The notes: generated by a model from the letters alone, not told the origin. A stretch of 64,000 nucleotides of DNA from Georgenia yuyongxinii (GCF_006352065.1 NZ_CP040915.1:2914001-2978000); one strand, 5' to 3'; shown: positions 1-9,870, numbered from the stretch's first letter. Numbers and translations: made by a program.

Positions 1-105
1 GCGCTCGAGCTCGACAAGGCGCTGTACGAGGCGGTCTACGAGGCGCGTAACCGCCCCGACTGGCTGCCGATCCCGCTGGCCGGCGTCACCCGCCTGCTGG
101 GCTGA
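1..105 (+). CDS. Maltokinase, C-terminal end only (partial)
   Basis: The window opens inside a gene that ends with a TGA at 103-105. The 34 visible residues include [18 protein letters not shown], which resembles the C-terminus of actinobacterial maltokinases (Pep2/Mak), often encoded next to trehalose synthase and glgB. Maltokinase phosphorylates maltose to maltose-1-phosphate, the substrate of GlgE. The glgB gene follows 154 bases downstream on the same strand, which supports this reading. The call rests on a short tail and context; the catalytic part lies outside the window. Confidence 0.7.
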   Translation, partial: ALELDKALYEAVYEARNRPDWLPIPLAGVTRLLG

Positions 106-259
106 CTCGTCCCGGGACACGCGGGACCGCCTCGACCGGAACACGCGGGGCGACTTCGCGGTATCCGGCCGGAACCCGGCCTGACGCACCGGCGCCGAGC
201 CCGCACCACCTACCCGACCCGCGGTTTTCGAGCCGCACTCACCCTCAGGGGATGGAAGA

Positions 260-2578
260 GTGACCCCCATGGACCGTGACCTCAGCCACGACGTTCCCAC
301 CGGAGCCGATCCCACGCCCCCGACCACCGGCGCTAAGCCGAAGCGGGAGCAGGTGCGCACGCCACTGCCGGTGGACCCCGCCGAGCTGCACCGGGTGGCC
401 TACGGCTACTCGCACAACCCGCACTCGGTGCTCGGGGCCCACGTCGGCCCGGGCGGGGTGACGGTGCGCACCGTGCGCCATCTCGCCGACGCCGTCGAGG
501 TGATCACCGCCGTCGGCACCTATCCAGCCACCCACGAGCAGGACGGCCTGTGGGTGGCGCTGCTGCCCGACACGCAGGTGCCCGACTACCGGCTGCGTGT
601 GACGTACGGCGAGCTCAGCAGCGTGGTGGACGACCCCTACCGGTTCCTGCCCACCCTGGGCGAGCTCGACCAGCACCTCATCGCCGAGGGCCGCCACGAA
701 GAGCTGTGGAAGGTGCTCGGCGCGCACCTGCACACCTTCGCCAGCGAGCTCGGCGAGGTCCACGGCGCGAGCTTCGCGGTGTGGGCGCCCAACGCCCGGG
801 CGGTGCGCGTCGTCGGCGACTTCAACGCCTGGGACGGAACGACCACCGCCATGCGCTCCCTCGGCGCATCCGGCATCTGGGAGATCTTCGTGCCCGGCGC
901 CGAGGAGGGCACCCGCTACAAGTACGAGATCCAGTACCAGGACGGGTCCTGGCACCAGAAAGCGGACCCCATGGCCCGGGCCACCGAGGTGCCGCCGGCG
1001 ACGGCGTCCGTCGTCGAGCGCTCCACCCACACCTGGTCCGACGACGCCTGGCTCGAGCGGCGCTCCCGGGTCAACCCGCACACCGGGCCGATGAGCGTCT
1101 ACGAGGTCCACCTCGGCTCGTGGCGCCCCGGCCTCGGCTACCGCGCGCTCGCCGAGGAGCTCGTGGCGCACGTGACGAACCTGGGCTTCACCCACGTCGA
1201 GCTCCTGCCCGTGGCCGAGCACCCCTTCGGGGGCTCCTGGGGCTACCAGGTCACCTCCTATTACGCGCCGACGTCGCGGTTCGGCTCCCCCGACGACTTC
1301 CGCTACCTCGTGGACCGGCTGCACGCCGCCGGCGTCGGCGTCCTCCTGGACTGGGTCCCTGCCCACTTCCCGAAGGACGCCTGGGCGCTGGCGCGGTTCG
1401 ACGGCACCTCCCTGTACGAGGACCCGGACCCGCTGCGCGGCGAGCACCAGGACTGGGGCACGTACGTCTTCAACTTCGGCCGGCGGGAGGTGCGCAACTT
1501 CCTGGTAGCCAACGCGCTGTACTGGCTCCAGGAGTTCCACATCGACGGCCTGCGGGTCGACGCCGTCGCCTCCATGCTCTACCTGGACTACTCCCGCCAG
1601 CCCGGCCAGTGGCGGCCCAACGCCCGCGGCGGCCGGGAGAACCTCGAGGCCATCGGGTTCCTGCAGGAGACCACCGCCACGGCGTACCGCAAGGTGCCCG
1701 GCATCGTCCTGGTCGCCGAGGAGTCCACCGCGTGGCCCGGCGTGACGGCGCAGACCGCCCACGGCGGCCTCGGCTTCGGGCTGAAGTGGAACATGGGCTG
1801 GATGAACGACACCCTGCGCTACGTCGCGGAGGAGCCGATCAACCGCCGCTACCACCACGGTGAGCTGACGTTCTCGCTGGTCTACGCGTTCTCGGAGCAG
1901 TTCGTCCTGCCCCTCAGCCACGACGAGGTGGTCCACGGCAAGGGGTCCCTGCTCACCAAGATGCCCGGCGACCGGTGGCAGCAGCTCGCCGGCGTGCGGG
2001 CCCTGCTCGCCTACCAGTGGTCGCACCCAGGCAAGCAGCTGCTCTTCATGGGCCAGGAGTTCGCCCAGGAGGCCGAGTGGAGCGAGGGCCGCGGCCTCGA
2101 CTGGTGGCACATGGACGACCCCGCCCACGCGGGCGTCGCCCGCCTCGTGGGTGACCTCAACGCGCTATACAAGAAGCACCCGGCCCTGTGGGCCGAGGAC
2201 TTCAGCAGCCGCGGCTTCGAGTGGATCGAGATCGGCGACGGCGACCACAACGTGCTCACCTACCTGCGCCGCACGAAGGACGGCTCGGACCTCATGGTCT
2301 GCGTCCTGAACTTCGCCGGCACCCCGCACGAGGGCTACCGGGTGGGGCTGCCCGCGGGCGGCGACTGGCTGGAGGTGCTCAACACCGACGCGCCCGAGTA
2401 CGGCGGCTCGGGCGTGGGGAACCTGGGTCGCGTCCGCGCAGACGACACCAGCTGGAACGGCCGTCCCGCGTCGGTGTCGCTGCGCGTGCCGCCGCTGGGC
2501 GCGGTGTTCCTCGTGCCGGAGACCTCCGCGGCACCCCGAACAGGGGCGGCCGGCACCACCCGCACCACCGGCAGCTAG
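260..2578 (+). CDS. glgB: 1,4-alpha-glucan branching enzyme GlgB
   Basis: Cytoplasmic enzyme that makes the alpha-1,6 branches of glycogen. The 772-residue product has the full family layout: an N-terminal beta-sandwich, a CBM48 domain (about residues 130-240, [19 protein letters not shown]), a GH13 barrel and a C-terminal all-beta domain. The nucleophile aspartate is in [11 protein letters not shown] (about D434), the acid/base glutamate in VAEES (about E487), and the third acidic residue in [14 protein letters not shown] at 260 is used here; ATG at 269 is equally possible because both sit behind a purine-rich stretch at 248-259. With the maltokinase end upstream it suggests the GlgE glycogen route. 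The C-terminal tail after about residue 755 is Thr/Gly-rich and probably not conserved. Confidence 0.97.
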   Translation: MTPMDRDLSHDVPTGADPTPPTTGAKPKREQVRTPLPVDPAELHRVAYGYSHNPHSVLGAHVGPGGVTVRTVRHLADAVEVITAVGTYPATHEQDGLWVALLPDTQVPDYRLRVTYGELSSVVDDPYRFLPTLGELDQHLIAEGRHEELWKVLGAHLHTFASELGEVHGASFAVWAPNARAVRVVGDFNAWDGTTTAMRSLGASGIWEIFVPGAEEGTRYKYEIQYQDGSWHQKADPMARATEVPPATASVVERSTHTWSDDAWLERRSRVNPHTGPMSVYEVHLGSWRPGLGYRALAEELVAHVTNLGFTHVELLPVAEHPFGGSWGYQVTSYYAPTSRFGSPDDFRYLVDRLHAAGVGVLLDWVPAHFPKDAWALARFDGTSLYEDPDPLRGEHQDWGTYVFNFGRREVRNFLVANALYWLQEFHIDGLRVDAVASMLYLDYSRQPGQWRPNARGGRENLEAIGFLQETTATAYRKVPGIVLVAEESTAWPGVTAQTAHGGLGFGLKWNMGWMNDTLRYVAEEPINRRYHHGELTFSLVYAFSEQFVLPLSHDEVVHGKGSLLTKMPGDRWQQLAGVRALLAYQWSHPGKQLLFMGQEFAQEAEWSEGRGLDWWHMDDPAHAGVARLVGDLNALYKKHPALWAEDFSSRGFEWIEIGDGDHNVLTYLRRTKDGSDLMVCVLNFAGTPHEGYRVGLPAGGDWLEVLNTDAPEYGGSGVGNLGRVRADDTSWNGRPASVSLRVPPLGAVFLVPETSAAPRTGAAGTTRTTGS

Positions 2579-2702
2579 CTCCGGGGAAAGCCGGGGCGGG
2601 GCACGTCCTCGCCTAGGGCTGGTCGATTTGTCAGCCGTGGTGGGACGGTGCAGCGCTGCGCTGGCTCTTCGCAGTCGCTGTGCTGTCCCGCGCCATCGAC
2701 CG

Positions 2703-3665
2703 TCAGTACAGCGCGCTTGCCAGCTGACGGCGGGCGGTCTGGACCTCCGGGACCGGGCCGGCGACCTCGAAGAGCTCGACGAGCCGGACCCGCACCTGCT
2801 CCCGATCGTCCCCGCGCGTGGCACGCACGACGGCCAGCAGCCGGTCGAACGCCTCAGCGAACCGGCCGGTGGCGGCCTCGACGTCGGCGGCGGCCAGCTG
2901 GGCGGCGACGTCGGCCGGGCCGGCGGCGGCCGCGCGGGCCAGCACCTCGTCCGGGTCGTCCTGGGAGATGCGGCGGATGAGCTGCACCTGGAGCAACGCC
3001 GCCTTCGCCTCGTCGTCGCGCGGGTTCTCGTTCAGCGCCTGGGTGTAAGCGGCCTCCGCGGCGTCGAGGTCGCCGCGCTCGATGGCGTCCATCGCCTCGG
3101 CGTGCAGCGGGGGGACGGGCGGTTCGACCGGCACCTCGGTCTCGGTGTCGTCCTCCCCGGTGTCCTCGAGCACCCCGGCCACGCCGTTCTGCGCGGCGAC
3201 GCGCAGGACCTCGTCGAGGACCTGCCGCACCTGCGGCTCGGGGTAGGCGCCCTGGAACAGGGGCAGGGGCTGGCCGGCGACCAGCGCGACCACCGTGGGC
3301 AGCGCCTGGACCTGCAGGGCGGCGGCGATCTGCGCGTTGGTGTCCGCGTCGACGCGGGCGAGCTGGAAGCGGCCGCCGTACTCGCGCGCCAGGTTCTCCA
3401 GGACGTCCTGGATCTGGCCAGAGGCCTCGGACCGGGCACTGCCCAGCACGAGCACCACGGGAACCACGGTGGAGAGCTCGACGGTCTGCCCGAACGTCGC
3501 CTCGGTGACGTCTGTGACGAGCGGGCCCGGAACCGGTTGCCCGTCCGCGACGGCCCCGCCGGGCGCTCCCGGCGCGGCCGGCCCGGCGGGCCCGGCGGGC
3601 GGGCCGGCGAGCGCGGAGAGGTCGACCGCTCCCTGGAGGTTCACGCGGGGCATGGGCTGGCTCAT
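2703..3665 (-). CDS. Thioredoxin-like TPR protein (YbbN/CnoX family)
   Basis: A 320-residue protein with a proline/glycine-rich N-terminus, a thioredoxin fold (about residues 55-165; VDADTNAQIAAALQVQALPT) and a C-terminal tetratricopeptide region (about 185-320). This is the architecture of YbbN/CnoX co-chaperones. The position of the CxxC motif reads SARSEAS, so there is no redox-active cysteine pair; the protein is more likely a holdase or protein-interaction module than a disulfide reductase. The ATG at 3665 has an AAGGACG ribosome site. It faces glgB convergently across 124 bases with no clear terminator. Confidence 0.85.
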   Translation of the reverse strand: MSQPMPRVNLQGAVDLSALAGPPAGPAGPAAPGAPGGAVADGQPVPGPLVTDVTEATFGQTVELSTVVPVVLVLGSARSEASGQIQDVLENLAREYGGRFQLARVDADTNAQIAAALQVQALPTVVALVAGQPLPLFQGAYPEPQVRQVLDEVLRVAAQNGVAGVLEDTGEDDTETEVPVEPPVPPLHAEAMDAIERGDLDAAEAAYTQALNENPRDDEAKAALLQVQLIRRISQDDPDEVLARAAAAGPADVAAQLAAADVEAATGRFAEAFDRLLAVVRATRGDDREQVRVRLVELFEVAGPVPEVQTARRQLASALY

Positions 3666-3732
3666 CGTCGTCCTTCGTCCTTTTCCTTCGTCGTCTCAGG
3701 CCGTCGGGCCGTGCGCGCCGGCCCGACGTGCA

Positions 3733-4764
3733 TCATCCCTCAGCCGGCGCCTCGTCGTCGTTGCGGGCCACCTCGACCATCACCGTCTTCGCGCCCAGGG
3801 GTCGCACGACCGTGTCCTCCCCGCCCTCCGGCGGCACGTAGAACGCGACGAGCACGTCGGAGGTGCCGGAGACGGTGCCACGCACCTCGGTGTCGTCCCC
3901 GAGGAGCGCACCGATCTCACCGCCGATGGTCAACGACGCACCGGGCACGGTCTTGCGGATCGTCTGCACCGAGCGGAGCTCGCCCAGCACGATCGCGCCG
4001 CCGTCCGCCGTCGCGAGCGCCAGCAGGCCGTCGTCGCCCACCTCGAAGGCGATCGACGCCTCGCCGGCGGCCTCGATACGGCTGTCCAGGTCGGTGGTCG
4101 CCTTCTTCGAGCTCTCCTTGTAGGGGTCCTCGGCGAACTGGTCGGCGAACTCGCTGTCGTCGTTGTTGAGCGTGTCGACGTACCGCTCGACCACCTGGGC
4201 GGGGGTGGCCACCAGCCCCTCCGAGTCGGCGCCCAGCTGCGCGGAGCCGGTGTCCGGGTGGATCAGCGGCGGCGTCGTCGACCCGGGGAAGAGCTCCACC
4301 CAGCCCCACAGCTTGAACTGCTCGCGCGCCTCGGACTGGGTGAACCCCAGGAGCAGGGGCAGGTTGGCGCCCTCGGGCACCTGCGTGATGACCATGCCGG
4401 TGCGCGGGAACTCGTACGTGGCCGCGACGGCCTCCACCTGCGTGGCGGTGGTGACCGGCGACGGCGCCGCGTCGTCGCCCACGGCCTCCGCCAGGCGGTA
4501 CTCGGCTGCGCGCATGTCCAGCGCCGGGGCGGTCACCCGGGGCCGCAGCGCCTCGGGGTCGCGGGCCTCGTCCGCCGCCGCGAACGCCGCGGCGGTCTCC
4601 TCGAGGACCCGGTCGAAGCGGTCGGCGTCCAGGACTGGCGGTGCGGTCTCGGCGGTCGGTTCGGGCTCGGGCTGGGGCAGCTCCGTGCTGCACCCGGCGA
4701 GCAGGGCGAGGGCGACGGCGCCGCCCGCGGCGAGCCGGGCGGACCTGCGGGTGCTGCGGCTCAT
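3733..4764 (-). CDS. Putative lipoprotein of unknown function
   Basis: A 343-residue protein starting MSRSTRRSARLAAGG with a hydrophobic stretch and a lipobox LLAG-C (Cys25), so it should be exported and lipid-anchored outside the membrane. A Pro/Glu-rich linker follows, then about 290 residues I do not recognise. The ATG at 4764 overlaps the stop of the upstream membrane-protein gene by four bases (ATGA), so the two are translationally coupled and probably work together at the envelope. A longer in-frame start 45 bases upstream would bury the signal peptide and is rejected. Confidence 0.8.
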   Translation of the reverse strand: MSRSTRRSARLAAGGAVALALLAGCSTELPQPEPEPTAETAPPVLDADRFDRVLEETAAAFAAADEARDPEALRPRVTAPALDMRAAEYRLAEAVGDDAAPSPVTTATQVEAVAATYEFPRTGMVITQVPEGANLPLLLGFTQSEAREQFKLWGWVELFPGSTTPPLIHPDTGSAQLGADSEGLVATPAQVVERYVDTLNNDDSEFADQFAEDPYKESSKKATTDLDSRIEAAGEASIAFEVGDDGLLALATADGGAIVLGELRSVQTIRKTVPGASLTIGGEIGALLGDDTEVRGTVSGTSDVLVAFYVPPEGGEDTVVRPLGAKTVMVEVARNDDEAPAEG

Positions 4765-6140
4765 CGCTTCTCCTCCCCCTCGTCGTCCTTGCGTTCCCCG
4801 AACCCCCACAGGCTTCGCCAGCTCGGTGGGGCCGACGCCCCGTCCTCGGTCTCGTCCGCGCCGGTGGTCTCGCCGGGGACGGCGGCGGCCCCGCCCGGGA
4901 CAGCGGCCGCGCCCAGGTCGCCGGTCTCACCGGCGGTCCAGTCCTCCGCCGGCATGTCGGCGGAGGATCGGAGCCCGGCCGCGGCCGGCCCGTGCTCGTC
5001 CTCCCCGCGGGCCCGGCGGAACTCGGCGGCACGGTCGGACGCCGGCACGATCCCGGCCCCGCGGGCGACGCCCGCGGCCTCCGGTGTGCCGCCGTCGTTC
5101 ACCGCCGCCATCGCCACGGTGGCCTCGGTGGCCTCGGTGGCCTCGGGATGCTGCGCGGCCATGGTCTCGGTCCGCTCGGCCGGCGTCTCGCGGCCCCGCC
5201 GCAGCTCCTCGGCCCGGGTGGACCCGGGCACGATGCCGGCGCCCCGCGCGGCCCCGGCCGCGGCACGCTCGGGGCTCACCGGCTCCTGGGCGAGGGTGGG
5301 GATCTCGCCGGTGGCGGCGCCGCCCCGACGTCGTCCGGAGGCCGTCTCCGCGCGCTGCCGCTCGCGCAGCTCACGCCGGGTCAGCCCCCCGGCCCCGGCG
5401 GCCGGCAGCACGGTGGTGGCCGCCCCGCCGTCGTCCCGGTCGGCCGCGCTTTCCTCCCGACGGCGGAGCTCACGTGCGGTGAGCATGTCCAGGACCAGCA
5501 GGGCGGCGCCGGCGAGCAGCAGGACGGCGCCCACGATGAGGCCGGGGACCAGCCAGGGGGTGCGGACCTCCACGGGCCAGGTGAGGGAGAGCTGCGGGGC
5601 CGGCGCGGTGCCGTCGGTGGCGGCGAGCACGCTCCACCGCCCGTCGCGGTCCGTCCAGCTCATCTCGGCGGTGCCGGTGCCGGTCTGCTCGGCGACCCAC
5701 AGGTCCGAGCCGGCCGGGTTCGGGACGCCGGCGTCCTCGGCGGGCGCGTCGGTCGCGGTGTCGGTGGGCTCCTCCGTCGCGTCCGTGGGCTCTTCGGACC
5801 CGGCCGCCTGCTCGACGTCCTCGACAGCGAGCGCGTCCCAGCTTTCGAGGCCGGTGATCCGGGTGTGTGCGGCCGTGCCCACCCAGGCGACGACGTCCTC
5901 GGTGCGCCCGACGGAGAGGGTCACCGGCTGGTCTCCGTCCGCGGTGGCGACGATTGTCACATCCGGGTCGACGGCGTCGAGCACCCCTGCGTCGGAGATG
6001 ACGACGGGTGTCTCGGGCCGGGCCGGCAGGCTCAGGGTGGCGGTGTCGGTCGGCCGCCACACGGTGGCCGAGGCGATCGCCAGGGCGATGGCGATGACAC
6101 CGAGCACGATGAGGGCGGTGGCGATGATCCGGCGAGTCAC
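4761..6140 (-). CDS. Membrane protein with repeated low-complexity cytoplasmic tail
   Basis: Not recognised as a named family. The 459-residue product has an N-terminal membrane helix (about residues 5-27), an extracytoplasmic domain of about 165 residues with an acidic Thr/Glu-rich stretch, and a second helix (about 187-213, PGLIVGAVLLLAGAALLVLD). A long polar tail follows. The tail carries RGAGIVP twice, each followed by a similar segment (STRAEELRRGRE and SDRAAEFRRARGE), plus an EATEATEAT run and the motif LTRRELRERQ. Start is GTG at 6140. It is coupled by a 4-base overlap to the lipoprotein gene downstream and diverges from the DivIVA-like gene across 200 bases. Confidence 0.75.
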   Translation of the reverse strand: MTRRIIATALIVLGVIAIALAIASATVWRPTDTATLSLPARPETPVVISDAGVLDAVDPDVTIVATADGDQPVTLSVGRTEDVVAWVGTAAHTRITGLESWDALAVEDVEQAAGSEEPTDATEEPTDTATDAPAEDAGVPNPAGSDLWVAEQTGTGTAEMSWTDRDGRWSVLAATDGTAPAPQLSLTWPVEVRTPWLVPGLIVGAVLLLAGAALLVLDMLTARELRRREESAADRDDGGAATTVLPAAGAGGLTRRELRERQRAETASGRRRGGAATGEIPTLAQEPVSPERAAAGAARGAGIVPGSTRAEELRRGRETPAERTETMAAQHPEATEATEATVAMAAVNDGGTPEAAGVARGAGIVPASDRAAEFRRARGEDEHGPAAAGLRSSADMPAEDWTAGETGDLGAAAVPGGAAAVPGETTGADETEDGASAPPSWRSLWGFGERKDDEGEEKR

Positions 6141-6329
6141 GAGCTGGAGGGTCCTCCCGTTCGGGGATGCCCGAGGGCACCGTCAACTGGCCAGGATACG
6201 GCGCAGCTGATTGGCGCGCCTCCCCCGGAGCTGGCGGCACCCCCCGCCAGGTGCCCCGGGGCGGTGCGCCCGCACGCGGCTACTCTGGTCGGCGGAACAC
6301 TCTTCCGGCCTAGGGGGTCGGTCATCGAC

Positions 6330-6335
6330 AGGAGG
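6330..6335 (+). promoter_or_regulatory. Shine-Dalgarno site fixing the GTG start at 6341
   Basis: AGGAGG lies five bases before GTG 6341, a near-perfect match. It settles the start of the coiled-coil gene, because no nearby ATG is in frame. Confidence 0.75.
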
Positions 6336-6340
6336 ACTGA

Positions 6341-8011
6341 GTGAGCAACGATCGTCCGGTTTTTCCGGTGGTCATGCGCGGCTACGACCGCGCCCAGGTG
6401 GACCAGGGTATGGAAGCGCTGACCGAAGCCCTTGCCGAGGCGCGCCGCGAGGTCGAGACGCTCGACGCCCGGGTCATGAAGATCGCCGGCGAGCTCACGG
6501 AGGCCCAGCGGCTGCTGCGGGAGAGCGAGCGCCCCACCTATGCCGGGCTCGGCTCGCGGGTGGAGCGCCTTCTGCGCTCCGCGGAGCAGCAGGCGTTCGA
6601 CGTGGTCAGCCGCGCGAACGAGGACGCCCAGAAGACGATCGAGCACTCGCGGGCCAGCGCGCGGGTGCTCACCCAGCGCGCCGAGCAGGAGGCCGCCGAG
6701 CTGCTCGCCCACGCCGGCCGGGAGGCGCAGCTGCTCGCCAGCCACGCGCTGGCCGAGTCCGAGACCACCGTGGTCAATGCCCGGCGGCGGGCCGAGGAGC
6801 TCGTCGCGTCCGCCGAGCGGGAGTCCTCCCGGCTGACCAACGCCATCCACGCCGAGATCAGCGAGCGCCGTGCGAGCCTCGAGCGGGAGCTCGGCGTGCT
6901 GCGGGCGACGACGGAGAAGGTCACCACCGAGCTGAGGACGCAGGCCCAGCAGGAGGCGGCGGACGTCCGGGCGCGCGCGGAGCAGGAGGCCGCCGACCTC
7001 TTCGCCGCCGCCAAGGCGCGCACGGAGGCCATGACCGGAGACGCCGAGGCCCGCGCGGCGGACGCCGAACGGCGCCTCGCCGACGCCCTGGAGCGGTGCG
7101 AGCGGCTGCTCGTCGAGACCGACGCCACGGTGCGCGAGCGTGAGGACCGGGCCCACGCCGAGGCGAAGCGGCTCGTCGCAGATGCCCAGAACGAGGCCCG
7201 CCGTCTGCGTGTCGACGCCCAGTCTGAGGCCGAGGCCACCGTCGGGACGGCCAAGCGTCAGGTCGACGAGCTGAACAGCCAGCGCGAGGAGGTCGCCGAG
7301 TACCTCGAGGAGATGCGGGGTCTGCTCGGCGGGCCGGTCGACGCCGACGCAGCGACCGCTCCTTCGGTGGGGCTCGCCTCGGGCGGGATCGTCGCTGCCG
7401 TCGCCGAGGCCGCCCGGGAGCCGGAGGCACCGGTGCAGCCGGCGGAGGCCGTGGAGATCGTCGAGCCGGCCGACACGGCGCCGGCGCCGGCCCCGGCAGC
7501 CCCTGCCGATGTGGCGACCCTGGTCACCACGGTCGAGCTGCCGCCGGCGCCCCCGGCCGGCGCGACCGACGTCCCCGCCGAGGGGGCGGACTCGGCGCAG
7601 GCCGAGGGCGTCGAGAGCCAGGCCGAGCGCGAGGCGCCGAAGGCTTCGAAGAAGGCTCCCGCCGTCGCGCGTGGCGCTACTGCGTCGAAGCCGCCCGCGA
7701 CCGCGCTCACCACGGCCGAGGCTGCGCAAGCAGTGGAGGAGGCCACCCCTGAGCACCCGGAGGTGGACGAGACCCAGGTGATGGAGCAGGTCGGCCAGGA
7801 CGACACCGCCGTCCCCGCGCAGCCGGACGACCGCACGGAGCTGATGGAGGCGGTCGACGACCAGACCCAGGTCTTCGCCAAGGTCGGGGACGCCCGACCC
7901 ACCGGGACGCCTACCGCCCAGGGGCCCGCCGCGCAGGCGGCACCGGTCCGCCGGGCCGCGAACCAGCGCGGTGGCGGCAAGCCGCGGACGCGCAGCCCTC
8001 GTCGCTCCTGA
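6341..8011 (+). CDS. DivIVA-like coiled-coil protein
   Basis: A 556-residue protein whose first 25 residues (FPVVMRGYDRAQVDQGMEAL) match the DivIVA N-terminal motif for membrane binding. About 250 residues of Ala/Glu/Arg-rich coiled coil follow (about 30-320; repeated EQEAADVRARA-like heptads), then a disordered Pro/Ala/Glu tail ending in basic residues. Actinomycete relatives of this type (DivIVA/Wag31, Scy, FilP) organise poles, polar growth and septa. No catalytic motif is visible. The gene stands alone, with its own upstream region and a strong terminator at 8049-8087. It could be annotated as a generic cellulose-binding or filament-like protein; the cell-shape role is inference. Confidence 0.8.
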   Translation: MSNDRPVFPVVMRGYDRAQVDQGMEALTEALAEARREVETLDARVMKIAGELTEAQRLLRESERPTYAGLGSRVERLLRSAEQQAFDVVSRANEDAQKTIEHSRASARVLTQRAEQEAAELLAHAGREAQLLASHALAESETTVVNARRRAEELVASAERESSRLTNAIHAEISERRASLERELGVLRATTEKVTTELRTQAQQEAADVRARAEQEAADLFAAAKARTEAMTGDAEARAADAERRLADALERCERLLVETDATVREREDRAHAEAKRLVADAQNEARRLRVDAQSEAEATVGTAKRQVDELNSQREEVAEYLEEMRGLLGGPVDADAATAPSVGLASGGIVAAVAEAAREPEAPVQPAEAVEIVEPADTAPAPAPAAPADVATLVTTVELPPAPPAGATDVPAEGADSAQAEGVESQAEREAPKASKKAPAVARGATASKPPATALTTAEAAQAVEEATPEHPEVDETQVMEQVGQDDTAVPAQPDDRTELMEAVDDQTQVFAKVGDARPTGTPTAQGPAAQAAPVRRAANQRGGGKPRTRSPRRS

Positions 8012-8048
8012 CGCTCGCACCCCGCCCTGCCGGCGCCTGCCGGTGACC

Positions 8049-8087
8049 ACGAGCGGCGCCGAGGCTCACCGCCTCGGCGCCGCTCGT
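8049..8087. terminator. Strong bidirectional hairpin terminator
   Basis: A perfect 17-bp inverted repeat (8049-8065 with 8071-8087, loop TCACC) lies between two convergent genes, 38 bases after the coiled-coil gene and 30 bases before the GntR stop. There is only a weak T-rich trail on either side, as usual in GC-rich actinomycetes. Confidence 0.8.
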
Positions 8088-8116
8088 CGTCTTGGGGCAC
8101 TCCCCAAAAGGTGACG

Positions 8117-8476
8117 TCAGGACCGCAGCGCGGCGCGCACCAGGTCGAGCGCTCGTTTCTGCCCCAGCCCGAGCTCCTTCGCGCGCGCGGCATAGGCGGC
8201 CGCCGCCGCCTTGGCCGCGTGCTCGGCGTCGTCGTCAGCCACGAAGGTGCCCGACCGGCCCTTGGTCAGTACCGCCCCCGCCTGCTCCAGCTCGCGATAG
8301 ACCCGGGCGACCGTGTTGACGGCGAGCCCGAGGTCGCTGGCGAGCTGGCGCACCGTGGGCAGCCGCGTCCCGGCCTTGAGGCGGCCGGCCGTGATCTGCG
8401 CCGCGAGCTGTGCGCGCACCTGCTCGTAGGGCGGCACGGGCGAGGTCGAGTCGACGACGATCCCGAGGTCGGTCAT
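8117..8476 (-). CDS. GntR-family regulator, short YtrA-type
   Basis: A 119-residue DNA-binding protein. Residues about 12-80 form a GntR winged helix-turn-helix (PPYEQVRAQLAAQITAGRL, TVRQLASDLGLAVNTVARVY, RSGTFVA). Only a 40-residue helical tail follows, so there is no ligand-binding domain; this is the layout of the YtrA subgroup, which often controls neighbouring transport or resistance genes. Its ATG overlaps the stop of the upstream acetyltransferase by one base (TGATG), so the two are cotranscribed. The target is not evident from this locus. Confidence 0.88.
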   Translation of the reverse strand: MTDLGIVVDSTSPVPPYEQVRAQLAAQITAGRLKAGTRLPTVRQLASDLGLAVNTVARVYRELEQAGAVLTKGRSGTFVADDDAEHAAKAAAAAYAARAKELGLGQKRALDLVRAALRS

Positions 8477-8964
8477 CAGCGCACCATCCGGATCTCGGGG
8501 ATGTCACCCATGCCCGGCTCGGTCTGGCGGGCGCCGTCCGCCACGAAGCCGTGGAGCCGGTAGAACTCTTGCGCCCGGGTGTTCGTCTCGGCGACCCAGA
8601 GAAAGCACGGTGCGTCCCCGACGGCGAGCTCCACCAGGTGCGTGCCCGTCCTGCGGCCCTGCTCGGCCGCCAGGACGTAGAGCAGCCTCAGCTGCAGGGG
8701 CCGCACCTCCCGCGGGCCGGTGGCCTCCACCGACGCGAAGCCGACCACCTCCTGGTCCCGCACGGCCACCCAGGTCATGGTCGCGCCCGGGTCGGCGAGC
8801 ACCTGCTCCCACTCCCCTGCCGCGCGGCACTCGCGATCGACGTACACGTCCTCGGGGATGCGGTCGCCGTACGTCTCGCGCCGGGCCTGCCCATGGGCGC
8901 GGGCGATCGCGGCGGCGTCGAGCGCCGTCGCCGGCCGGATCCGGGCAGAAGGGACATCGGTCAT
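8476..8964 (-). CDS. GNAT-family N-acetyltransferase
   Basis: A 162-residue GCN5-related acetyltransferase that should transfer acetyl from acetyl-CoA to an unknown amine. The fold is clear from VRDQEVVGFASV (beta4), the LRLLYVLAAEQGRRTGTHLVELA region (CoA-binding segment with Q/R-x-x-G) and the C-terminal NTRAQEFYRLHGF signature. First gene of a two-gene unit with the GntR regulator. Confidence 0.88.
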   Translation of the reverse strand: MTDVPSARIRPATALDAAAIARAHGQARRETYGDRIPEDVYVDRECRAAGEWEQVLADPGATMTWVAVRDQEVVGFASVEATGPREVRPLQLRLLYVLAAEQGRRTGTHLVELAVGDAPCFLWVAETNTRAQEFYRLHGFVADGARQTEPGMGDIPEIRMVR

Positions 8965-9021
8965 GGTCGCCAGCCTACGAGCGGGGCCGTGAAGGTCGCA
9001 CGTGGGCCCTGGTGACCGTGG

Positions 9022-9831
9022 CTACCCCACCGAACCCTGCGCGCAGCGTTCGTACAGGCCGCGCAGCGCCGCCGCCACGGGCCCCGGCGCCTCCACCGCG
9101 CTCATGTGCCCGGCGTGCGGCACGACGACGACCTCCACGTCCGCCAGCGCCGCACTCATGGTGTTCGCCGCGTCCTGCGGGGCGGACGGGTCCTCGGCGC
9201 CGCGCAGCACGAGCGCGGGCACACCGAGGTCCTCCAGGGTGAAGAGCCGGTCGGGCCGGGCTGCCATGGCCCGTTGCGCCCAGGCGATCCCCGCCGGCGG
9301 GGCGGCGGCCAGCCAGGCACGCATCCGCTCGACCACCTCCGGCCGCTCGGCCTGGGTGGTGGCGCCGAGCACCTGGGTGAGCATCGGTCCCACGGCCTCG
9401 GCGCCAACGGACTCCGCGGTCGCCGCCACCGAGAGCCGGTTCGCGCGGGCCGCCTCGTCGTCCGCGGAGGCCTTGGTGTCGAGGAGGCCGACGCCGGCGA
9501 GGAGGCCGCGGTGCCGCTCGGCCAGCGCGAGCACGGCATAGCCGCCCATCGACAGGCCCGCCACCACGGCGCGGTCGACGCCCACCTCGTGCAGGGCGGC
9601 GGCGACGGCGTCGGCGTAGGTCTCCAGCGCCGGCTCGGCAGACCGGCCGACGGCCCGGGCGACGTCGTCGGGCTGCGGCGAGGCGCCGAAACCCGGGGCG
9701 TCGACGGTGATCACCGGCAGGTCCGCCAGCTCCGCGACGACGTCGTCCCACATCGCCGCGTCGAGCGGGAAGCCGTGCAGGAGCACGAGCGGTACGCCGT
9801 CAGGTCCGTGCCGGTGCAGGGCGAGGGTCAT
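9022..9831 (-). CDS. Alpha/beta-fold hydrolase
   Basis: A 269-residue soluble hydrolase with a full catalytic triad: nucleophile Ser94 in the elbow GLSMGG, Asp214 in GAEDPS and His242 in HAGHMS. The oxyanion-hole motif LLHGFPLD is at residues 18-25. There is no signal peptide. The size and motifs fit the large esterase/haloperoxidase/lactonase-like group; the substrate cannot be told from sequence. It is a single-gene unit between the acetyltransferase pair and a small CxxC protein. Confidence 0.85.
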   Translation of the reverse strand: MTLALHRHGPDGVPLVLLHGFPLDAAMWDDVVAELADLPVITVDAPGFGASPQPDDVARAVGRSAEPALETYADAVAAALHEVGVDRAVVAGLSMGGYAVLALAERHRGLLAGVGLLDTKASADDEAARANRLSVAATAESVGAEAVGPMLTQVLGATTQAERPEVVERMRAWLAAAPPAGIAWAQRAMAARPDRLFTLEDLGVPALVLRGAEDPSAPQDAANTMSAALADVEVVVVPHAGHMSAVEAPGPVAAALRGLYERCAQGSVG

Positions 9832-9870
9832 GGGCCGAGCATGGCACGGCCCATGGGGTCAGTGCCCGCG

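Noticed and set aside
2579-2702. Terminator between glgB and the thioredoxin-like gene
   Set aside because: No inverted repeat of useful length was found.
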